A DNA stretch of 39,071 nt from Klebsiella pneumoniae (GTDB taxonomy: Bacteria > Myxococcota_A > UBA796 > GCA-2862545), in contig CAMASI010000035.1 of assembly GCA_945861065.1 (NCBI GenBank), positions 1 to 39,071 on the forward strand, read 5' to 3'. The first letter of the stretch is position 1. Each line of letters starts with the position of its first letter. A program made the position numbers and the translations under genes. Below the pieces are notes generated by a model that had not been told where the DNA came from, made no database searches, and was given only the letters and a program-made list of their open reading frames with translations. Below, one piece after another: positions 8,879 through 14,910 of the stretch.

Positions 8879-9091
8879 TAGGGATTCGTCGCCTGCGGGC
8901 TGATGTTGGGGCCCGCCCGGAAATAAACGATCCGCATCGAGGGCGCGATGCCGCCCGCCGCGCGAGGCGCAGGGCAGAGCCGAACCGAGGAGTACCCGGC
9001 GTACTTCGCAGGTTCGGTGAGGCCCTGCAACGAAGCGCCGCGGGATGGCAGCGCGTCCGAATGCGAGCGTTTGTTTTCGGGCGGGCCCTTG
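8879..9091. other. Stretch without a recognisable gene
   Basis: Between the glycosylase remnant and the DUF1801 gene all three minus frames are long but Arg/Pro/Ser-rich, and none has a recognisable motif. A plus-strand frame from 8948 is also open but uninformative. I see no RNA gene, repeat or insertion-sequence end here. Confidence 0.4.
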
Positions 9092-9445
9092 TCATCTTTC
9101 CGAATACTCCCGCGACAAAGCGGACGCTACGCGGGCGATAAGGTCATAGGGTATTGGCTGTTCTAATAGAAACTTCAGGTTGCCTTTCTCGCCGCGATAA
9201 GGAAGGAGAGCGGCCTGAAGGCTTTCATCACATTTGACCGGTGGGTAGACACCAATATGCTTCTTGAACGCCGCGAAGTAAATGAAGACTCTTTTGCGTT
9301 TGAACGCAGGCATCTGATAGCTGATCGTCTCAACGGCTCCGGGGACCTGGGCCTTTATTCTGAGGCGGATTTCTTCGAGAATGGCTCGGGCCCCCGGCGG
9401 AACCGATGCGATATAGGCGTCAATACTCGTGAATTCGGTTTTCAT
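9092..9445 (-). CDS. DUF1801 (YdhG-like) small protein
   Basis: A 117-aa cytoplasmic protein opening MKTEFTSIDAYIASVP, followed by LEEIRLRIKAQVPGAVETISYQMPAFKR, a YFAAFKKHIGVYP segment and a C-terminal helix with PIPYDLIARV. This is the pattern of DUF1801 proteins, which resemble frataxin-like YdhG; their role is not established. The length fits the family. The base composition is visibly less GC-rich than in the flanking genes (runs such as aaatgaagactcttttgcg), which suggests recent acquisition. It stands alone, with 212 bases of unassigned sequence before the next gene. Confidence 0.8.
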   Translation of the reverse strand: MKTEFTSIDAYIASVPPGARAILEEIRLRIKAQVPGAVETISYQMPAFKRKRVFIYFAAFKKHIGVYPPVKCDESLQAALLPYRGEKGNLKFLLEQPIPYDLIARVASALSREYSER

Positions 9446-9657
9446 GCTCGTGAAACACGTCTATCCCGAGCCCACGCTGCACCGCGTCACGTGCCCGTCG
9501 TCGCAGACGAATGCCCAAGGCGATTCGCCCACGAAATGGCGATCGCCTGTCGCCGCATCCCCAGACGCCGCAGCCTGTTGTCAAAGAACACTCGTCCCAC
9601 TAGGATAAGTTCAGGTCCGACCCCTTGTGGGCCGTATTCGCTCTGGAATGACCACCG

Positions 9658-11931
9658 ATGGGACTGAGGCGGCGAACACTGGTCACCGTGGGTGCTACGC
9701 TCTTGACGGCGGTGGCGACGACGCTGGCGGTGGGTGGCTGGAGCCTGTGGCAGGCGGGCGTGGACAGCGAGCGAAAGGGCATGCAAGAGTCAGCAACCGC
9801 CGGGGTTAATCTGTTGGAAAGTCTGGCGCGCACGCTCGCAGGCGCCACCCGAGAGTACGCCCGCTGGGACAACACCTGGAACTACCTTCACGGAGGCGCG
9901 CGGGACTACACGCACGTCGATTTGACAGTCGACAGCTTCGCTAACCTCGACGCCGACGTCGTCCTGATCGGTCGCGGCGACCAACCGGTCTATGCCGCTT
10001 ACAAAGACCCCGACCACGAGGCCGCTGAGCTCGTCGCTGTGCCCCCCCTACTTCACGCCACCCTGGTGGGTGCGCTCGCAGGACCCAGTCCAGGCATAGG
10101 ACTTGTGGAAGTCAGCGGCGCGCCGTGGCTGTACGCGGTGGAGCCGGTCACGCTCTCGGACGGGAGCCGGGGTGACGGCCAGGCCATGCTGATCGCTCGC
10201 CGGCTCGCCAATTCGCGCCTGCTTTCCATTGCCCAGGTACTTCGCGGGGACATCGAGCTCACGCCTGCGAACGAGCCCCTGCCACTTCTCGACGACGACT
10301 GCGTGACGGCGTTCGCTCCGATCGACGAGATCGGCGGCCGGGGTCCGTGGACGCTGCATCTGACGCGCTCGTCCGAGCGGCTCCAAGAATTTCGACACCA
10401 GTTCGGGCTGCTCTCCACAAACGTCGCGTTGGTTGGATTCGTTGCCCTCACGACAATTCTCTTCGTTATCGACCGCCTCGTGTTGGTGCGACTCGCGTCG
10501 TTTTCGGTACGCACAGCGCGCATTCGCCGCGAGGCACCCGAATCCAGGTTGCCGGTGTCGGGGTTCGACGAGTTCGACAAGCTCGCTCGGGAAGTGAACG
10601 GGCTGTTGGACGAAGTCGCGGTGACCAACGCACGACTCCAGCACGAGGCACTCCACGATCCCCTCACCGGGTTGCCCAACCGCACATTGCTGGTCGACCG
10701 CGTGAAAATGGCCCTCGCCCGGAGCAACCGCTCCGCCGAGGGCACAGCCGTTCTCTTCGTCGATCTGGATCGCATGAAGCTCGTCAACGACCAACTCGGG
10801 CACACGGTCGGGGACACATTCATCCGCCACATCGCTGCCAGATTGTTGTCGTCCGTGCGCCCTTCGGACACGGTGGCCCGGCTCGGTGGCGATGAATTCG
10901 CCATTTTGCTCGTCAACGTGAGTTCGCCTGCAGTGGCGGCAGATCGCGCTCGCCACATCCTGGAAGCGATTCGAATGCCGGTTGTCCATGGCGACCAAGA
11001 ATACCTGCTCACCGCAAGTATCGGCATCACCCTCTCGCGGCGGGGGGCGGAACCAGAGGCGTTGCTTCGCGAGGCCGACGTCGCGATGTACGCAGCAAAG
11101 GCCGCGGGTCGAGACCTGTGGGCACTCTACGACAGCGTCATGCATGGGCAAGTTCTGGAGCGCCTCGCCATAGAGCGCGCGCTACGCCGCGCCCTCGCCG
11201 ACGGGGCCGTCGAGGCCTGGTTTCAACCCATCCTGTGCTTGAGCTCGGGTCGGTTGATCGGATTCGAGACTTTGGCGCGATGGACCGACCCACAGTTTGG
11301 GCCGGTACCGCCCTCCCGGTTCATCCCCATCGCAGAGGAAACGCACCTCATCGATGAACTCGACCGATACATCCTCGACCGGGCCCTGGCGGCGGTGGCA
11401 CGCTGGTCAATAACACAGCCCGGCCTGTACGTCGCGGTGAACCAATCGGCCAAGCGCTTCGATGCGCCGGACCTCGTCGACTACATCGCGACGACGTTGG
11501 CGGCCAAGGAGCTCGGCGGCGAATGCCTCGTGATCGAGATCACCGAGACGCTATTTGGAAAAAGCGAAGGTCGATGGTCGGTCCCATTTGGGCAGCTCTC
11601 CGAGCTCGGCGTTCGCATCGCGCTGGATGACTTCGGCACGGGTTACTCTTCGCTGTCGCGCCTGCGGTCTGCGTCGGTGAGTGTGCTGAAGCTGGATCAG
11701 ACCTTCGTGGCGGACCTGGCGACGGGGAACGGCGCGGTTGCAAGGGCGATCGTGCGGTTGGCCGACGAGCTAGGAATGACGGTGGTCGCCGAAGGGGTCG
11801 AGTCCGCAGACGTCGCTGCGCTCCTGCACGAAATCGGGTGCCCGTCCGCCCAGGGCTGGTTGTATGCGCCCGCCCTCACCGAGGAGCAAGCTACGCGCTG
11901 GGTCACACCGTCCTCGGGGGATCCCCTTTAA
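9658..11931 (+). CDS. CHASE4-GGDEF-EAL cyclic-di-GMP signalling protein
   Basis: A 757-aa inner-membrane sensor. One N-terminal helix leads to a periplasmic CHASE4-like domain (YARWDNTWNYL near residue 65) and a second membrane helix near residues 255-280. A linker then leads to a diguanylate cyclase domain with intact RLGGDEF at about residue 409. The EAL domain (about 510-755) has the phosphodiesterase residues in place: GFETLARW (ETL instead of EAL), VNQSA, EITE, DDFGTGYSS, the Lys of LKLDQ and EGVE. Both synthesis and hydrolysis of c-di-GMP are therefore possible; which dominates cannot be told. It lies inside the disturbed region between the phosphatase genes and the phosphatase remnant. 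Confidence 0.93.
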   Translation: MGLRRRTLVTVGATLLTAVATTLAVGGWSLWQAGVDSERKGMQESATAGVNLLESLARTLAGATREYARWDNTWNYLHGGARDYTHVDLTVDSFANLDADVVLIGRGDQPVYAAYKDPDHEAAELVAVPPLLHATLVGALAGPSPGIGLVEVSGAPWLYAVEPVTLSDGSRGDGQAMLIARRLANSRLLSIAQVLRGDIELTPANEPLPLLDDDCVTAFAPIDEIGGRGPWTLHLTRSSERLQEFRHQFGLLSTNVALVGFVALTTILFVIDRLVLVRLASFSVRTARIRREAPESRLPVSGFDEFDKLAREVNGLLDEVAVTNARLQHEALHDPLTGLPNRTLLVDRVKMALARSNRSAEGTAVLFVDLDRMKLVNDQLGHTVGDTFIRHIAARLLSSVRPSDTVARLGGDEFAILLVNVSSPAVAADRARHILEAIRMPVVHGDQEYLLTASIGITLSRRGAEPEALLREADVAMYAAKAAGRDLWALYDSVMHGQVLERLAIERALRRALADGAVEAWFQPILCLSSGRLIGFETLARWTDPQFGPVPPSRFIPIAEETHLIDELDRYILDRALAAVARWSITQPGLYVAVNQSAKRFDAPDLVDYIATTLAAKELGGECLVIEITETLFGKSEGRWSVPFGQLSELGVRIALDDFGTGYSSLSRLRSASVSVLKLDQTFVADLATGNGAVARAIVRLADELGMTVVAEGVESADVAALLHEIGCPSAQGWLYAPALTEEQATRWVTPSSGDPL

Positions 11932-11940
11932 GGCTCGCGG

Positions 11941-11994
11941 GCGAGCGGTTTGATTCACCGAGATGTGGACCCAGCGAATCTCTTGTTGCCGCCG
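11941..11994 (+). pseudogene. Ser/Thr protein kinase catalytic-loop fragment
   Basis: The plus frame reads SGLIHRDVDPANLLL, the signature of the eukaryotic-like kinase catalytic loop (HRDxKPxN). The invariant Lys is replaced by Asp. No other kinase subdomain is found around it, and the frame turns into low-complexity Pro-rich sequence. It begins ten bases after the GGDEF-EAL stop. I take it as a relic of a deleted kinase gene. Confidence 0.5.
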
Positions 11995-12016
11995 GTCCCT
12001 ACCCCTTCAATTCCAC

Positions 12017-12290
12017 CAATGTCGGCGCGGAGCACGGCACCCCTCACCGCATGCTGCAAGACGGTCTCGTGCCGGTGATGCCGGCGCCATACAACAGGGA
12101 CGCCTGCAGGCGCGTGGGGCCGGTGGGCCCGTCCAGGACGGCAAGGACCTCGGCACGCTACAACCCACCACAGGCAGTCGAAGGGGTCTCTTCGCTCGCA
12201 CGATCTCCCCCAGCCACGGCAGATCAGCCGACTGAAGTGACGCACCCCGAGTTCCGCGCGCACCCTGTCCATCAGCCGCCGCCCATCCGG
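12017..12290 (-). pseudogene. intI-like: Integron-integrase-like tyrosine recombinase pseudogene, broken over three frames
   Basis: Successive minus-strand pieces match the integron integrase/XerC-like family in the right order but in different frames. MDRVRAELGVRHFSR (around 12272) is the N-terminal core-binding domain. LPWLGEIVRAKRPLRLPVV (from 12222) is the inter-domain segment. EVLAVLDG followed by RLQASLLYGAGI (from 12151) opens the catalytic domain and ends in a stop. HETVLQHAVRGAVLRADI (from 12071) precedes the HxxR box. The catalytic R/HxxR/Y residues are missing, and parts between the pieces are deleted. The gene is dead. Family recognition is from motif memory, but the colinearity of four pieces is strong support. 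Confidence 0.72.
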
Positions 12291-12320
12291 CGGACGCGAA
12301 GTCCTGAGTTTCGCTACGAC

Positions 12321-12407
12321 GATGCACGCTGAGGTCGTTCCAAGCGTGTTCACTTTAGGGTCGCCCCTTCGCGCGGCATGACTGGCAGGGCGTTGCTCGC
12401 GGATTAG
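12321..12407 (+). pseudogene. 3' remnant of an alkaline-phosphatase-superfamily gene
   Basis: The plus strand reads MHAEVVPSVFT and then, after a frame change, RVAPSRGMTGRALLAD followed by TAG. The second phosphatase gene (ending at 8697) has MDAEVVPGVLFA and GVAPTRGMTGSTFLAD before its stop. About 25 codons between the two blocks are missing. It is therefore the extreme end of a third, diverged copy or of a partial duplication of the second copy. It lies 26 bases before the ATG of the 67-aa gene at 12434. Confidence 0.7.
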
Positions 12408-12433
12408 TGCGCCGTCGGTTCGGGGGAACAACC

Positions 12434-12637
12434 ATGTTCGGCTTCGGGAAGTTCGCTAGCGTCAAAGTGGACAAGGACCTGCACGCCCGCCTCGTGAAAG
12501 TCGCCGACGTCGCCGGCTACGCCACGGTCGACGAGTTCGCTGCCCACATCCTCGAGAAGGAGATGCTGCGCATCGGCGACACCAAGGACGACGCAGACAT
12601 GCGCGCCAAACTCAAGGGTCTCGGCTACATCTCGTGA
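12434..12637 (+). CDS. Small 67-aa helical protein, unrecognised
   Basis: The ATG at 12434 has an upstream ggggga Shine-Dalgarno-like run. The protein reads FGKFASVKVDKDLHARLVKVADVAGYATVDEFAAHILEKE in two pieces and ends LKGLGYIS. The beta-strand-then-helices pattern (VKVDKDLHARL, helix, TVDEFAAHILEKE) resembles ribbon-helix-helix-type folds, but no DNA-binding evidence is visible. Its stop overlaps the GTG of the EMC3-like gene (GTGA), so the two are probably translated together. It is likely cytosolic and of unknown function. Confidence 0.7.
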   Translation: MFGFGKFASVKVDKDLHARLVKVADVAGYATVDEFAAHILEKEMLRIGDTKDDADMRAKLKGLGYIS

Positions 12638-13446
12638 AGTGGTTCAACACCGCATCGAGCGCGGTCTTCGATGTGCTGCTGGCGCCGTTCGGGCACAACT
12701 TGGCGGCCTTCGACCTGCTGCTGTGGCCGTTGCTGGCGGGCATCGGCGCGTTGTTGGTCTACAAACGCATCTCAAATCAGGCGGGCATCAAACGCGCCCA
12801 GAAAGGCATTCAGGTTCACTTGCTCGAAGTCGTATTGTACCGAGACCACCTCGGCGGCGTGCTCGTTTCCACCGCCAAGGCGCTGGGCCAGAACTTCGCC
12901 TACCTCGGTCACAACATCTTCCCGATGGTGGTGATGATCGTTCCGATGACCGCCATCCTCGTTCAAATTGTCGCAAACTACGCCTACGCGCCACTTCGTG
13001 TGGGGAGCACGCCGTTGCTCGAAGTCCAGCTCGTGCAGGGCGTCAACGCCGATGAGGTCGTGCTTTCTGTGCCCGCTGGCGTCCGGGTGGAAGAAGGCCC
13101 GGTCACCACCCCCACCGGCGTGGCGGTATGGCGGCTCAAGGCCGAGGCTGCGGGCAACTACCAACTCGACCTGACCGTCGGCGGAATCACCGAGCACAAG
13201 GCGCTCGCGGTGGGCGACGGTCCCCGGAAGGTCCCAGTTACCCGGACGAGCGGCCTCGAAGGCTTTTTGTACCCAGGCGAAGCCGCGCTCGCGTCCGACT
13301 CCCCGTTCGAGACCATCCACATCGCTATGCCCGACCGTCCGCTCGCTTGGTTTCCCGACGGCGAGGGCGGAATTCTTGGCTGGTTCTTCCTATACTCGTT
13401 GGGCGCCGGCTTCGCGCTGCGCGGCACCTTCGGCGTCACCCTGTAA
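12634..13446 (+). CDS. EMC3/YidC-like (DUF106-type) membrane protein with an extracytoplasmic beta domain
   Basis: The GTG at 12634 overlaps the preceding stop by four bases. The protein has 270 aa. An N-terminal membrane helix (LLLWPLLAGIGALLVY) is followed by a basic cytoplasmic hairpin (KRISNQAGIKRAQKGI), an amphipathic stretch and a second helix (FPMVVMIVPMTAILVQIV). A beta-rich domain of about 130 residues precedes a final hydrophobic segment near the C-terminus. The topology of the helices and basic hairpin resembles the Oxa1/YidC/EMC3 superfamily of membrane insertases, but the inserted beta domain is unusual. The family assignment is tentative. Position in the phosphatase-sulfotransferase group suggests an envelope role. 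Confidence 0.6.
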   Translation: MKWFNTASSAVFDVLLAPFGHNLAAFDLLLWPLLAGIGALLVYKRISNQAGIKRAQKGIQVHLLEVVLYRDHLGGVLVSTAKALGQNFAYLGHNIFPMVVMIVPMTAILVQIVANYAYAPLRVGSTPLLEVQLVQGVNADEVVLSVPAGVRVEEGPVTTPTGVAVWRLKAEAAGNYQLDLTVGGITEHKALAVGDGPRKVPVTRTSGLEGFLYPGEAALASDSPFETIHIAMPDRPLAWFPDGEGGILGWFFLYSLGAGFALRGTFGVTL

Positions 13447-13458
13447 GAGGCTGCTTCA

Positions 13459-14091
13459 ATGTCGTTTCTGTCCACCCTGTTCGGAGGCAGCCCCACGCCG
13501 CAAGGCGAGGCCGTCGTGGTTGTGTCGGGCCTGCCCCGTTCCGGCACGTCCATGATGATGAAAATGCTGGAAGCTGGCGGGCTCGTGCCCATGACCGATG
13601 GATTGCGCACCGCCGACGTGGACAATCCCAAGGGTTATTACGAATACGAGCGGGTCAAAAACCTCGAAACAGAAACCGACAAATCTTATATCCGCGACGG
13701 CCGGGGCAGGGTGCTCAAGGTCATTTCGTTCCTGCTCAAAGACCTGCCCGACGACAACGACTACCGCATTGTGTTCATGCGGCGGGACCTGGGCGAAGTG
13801 CTCGCCTCACAGAACAAAATGCTCACCCATCGCGGCGAAGCCGACAGCAGTTCCGACGACGCCATGCGGGAGGCCTACTTGTCGCACCTCGCGTCAGTCC
13901 GCCTGCTCAGCCGCAAGAAGCCGAATTGGAAACTCCTCGAAATCCACTACGACCAGACCGTGAAAGGCGGCGGCGCTACGGCTGGCGAGGTGAATCAATT
14001 CCTGGGCGGAAAGCTCAACGTCGCCGCGATGGCGGCGGCGGTGGACGCAGAGTTGTACCGCAACCGGAAAGACAAGCCCGCAAAGGTGTAG
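13459..14091 (+). CDS. Sulfotransferase-family protein
   Basis: The 210-aa product carries the PAPS-binding P-loop-like motif VVVSGLPRSGTSMMMKML near residue 20. A segment with FMRRDLGEVLASQNKML stands for the 3'-phosphate-binding region of sulfotransferases (RxPxxxxxS). It is shorter than typical carbohydrate sulfotransferases (about 270-300 aa) but has the core fold elements. It would transfer sulfate from PAPS to an unknown acceptor in the cytosol. It follows the EMC3-like gene by 12 bases and probably belongs to the same transcript. Confidence 0.8.
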   Translation: MSFLSTLFGGSPTPQGEAVVVVSGLPRSGTSMMMKMLEAGGLVPMTDGLRTADVDNPKGYYEYERVKNLETETDKSYIRDGRGRVLKVISFLLKDLPDDNDYRIVFMRRDLGEVLASQNKMLTHRGEADSSSDDAMREAYLSHLASVRLLSRKKPNWKLLEIHYDQTVKGGGATAGEVNQFLGGKLNVAAMAAAVDAELYRNRKDKPAKV

Positions 14092-14227
14092 CGAGTAGTA
14101 CCGCTGGCGACTGAGGGCCCGCGAATAAAAAACGCAACCACGGCCTCCAGCGACTCCGGGGTCGGGAAGGGACCCGAAGGCGCCACCCACCGCGGGCTCG
14201 ACCGCTACCGCAACGCCCAGCCATGTT

Positions 14228-14241
14228 AGTGACCTGTCACT
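14228..14241. promoter_or_regulatory. 14-bp palindrome just upstream of an orphan gene
   Basis: agtgac-ct-gtcact is a perfect 6+6 bp palindrome ending 16 bases before the GTG at 14258, with a ggagg ribosome-binding site between. The position suits an operator or a translation-control hairpin. Its function is inferred from position only. Confidence 0.35.
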
Positions 14242-14257
14242 CACCGGAGGAATCGAT

Positions 14258-14857
14258 GTGGATCTCGCTATCGCCTGTGGGCAGGTCGAAACCGGGCAGG
14301 TCGAACCCGGGCAGGTCGAACCCGGGCAGGTCCCCCTCGACCCGAATTTCGTGGCGACCATAAACCATGGTTGGGTATGCGAAGGGTTCGGGCAAATGGG
14401 CCCGCCGACCGGAGACTTCGTGCTGCCACTGTATTGGGAGGGGTACAATTCCGATGAATCCACCCGCGTAAGAGTTTCGCTTTCCCAGCGCGTCGGCAGC
14501 TTTGCGGATTCCGAATCCGAAACACAGGGCCCTGGCTCAATGATTGTCACCGTCGGCCACAACCTCCTGGCGGACGAGGGCGACCAGAAATGCGACGACG
14601 TTCTTAGCGTGTCCGGCGACCAGCAACGTATTGACGCCTCGTACGTAGCACTCGCCGGGCACGGCACCGCGATCGACGACCCAGGTGGTGTCGGCGTGGA
14701 AATCTCAAACGTCGTTCTACACACCGAGGGTGCAGAGGCGGACACGGGCCAGCCTATCCCCATGGAGACACCCGACGTCTTGATCGAGCAGGCCATCCTG
14801 CCTTCTTTTTCCTCTGGGGACGCGTCGTCCTATTATGGGACAGTGTCGAATCCGTGA
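14258..14857 (+). CDS. Unrecognised Asp/Glu-rich secreted protein, possible short-signal lipoprotein
   Basis: A ggagg site precedes overlapping ATG (14256) and GTG (14258) starts. Only the GTG frame is long (199 aa). It begins MDLAIACGQVETGQ, which looks like a very short lipobox (Cys7), as in several other genes here. The N-terminal region contains a repeated GQVEPGQVEPGQ motif encoded by a 15-bp DNA repeat. The body is acidic with few Lys and no recognised domain. The ATG frame gives MWISL and would need a one-base shift to join AIACGQ, so a frameshift at the start cannot be excluded. It stands alone and converges on bamA. Confidence 0.5.
   Translation: MDLAIACGQVETGQVEPGQVEPGQVPLDPNFVATINHGWVCEGFGQMGPPTGDFVLPLYWEGYNSDESTRVRVSLSQRVGSFADSESETQGPGSMIVTVGHNLLADEGDQKCDDVLSVSGDQQRIDASYVALAGHGTAIDDPGGVGVEISNVVLHTEGAEADTGQPIPMETPDVLIEQAILPSFSSGDASSYYGTVSNP
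14279..14333 (+). repeat. 15-bp tandem repeat (gggcaggtcgaaccc, about 3.7 units)
   Basis: Nearly identical 15-bp units encode GQVEP or GQVET in the orphan protein. Because the unit is a multiple of three, copy-number change would keep the frame. One unit has an a in place of a c. Confidence 0.75.
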
Positions 14858-14910
14858 GCGGTCAGCGGTCAGGCGTCAGCACCGAAAGTTGATTGCTGAT
14901 TGCTGATTGC
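14857..14910. repeat. Short direct repeats between convergent genes
   Basis: Between the orphan gene's stop and the bamA stop lie three near-copies of a gcggtca-type unit (14857-14879) and three perfect 7-bp units tgattgc (14890-14910), which run into the bamA stop codon. No terminator hairpin is evident. Such clustered heptamers may arise by slippage. Confidence 0.6.

Noticed and set aside
9446..9657. Possible transposase or REP-like remnant upstream of the GGDEF-EAL gene
   Set aside because: The minus-strand segment with LRRLGMRRQAIAIS and the ggtcggacctgaactt stretch looked element-like, but no terminal repeat, target duplication or transposase motif could be found.
10048..11151. Antisense frames over the GGDEF-EAL gene
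   Set aside because: The plus strand has all GGDEF and EAL residues; the antisense frames have none.
14092..14222. Rho-independent terminator behind the sulfotransferase gene
   Set aside because: GC-rich partial inverted repeats and an aaaaaa run are present but not in terminator order (stem followed by T-run) on either strand.
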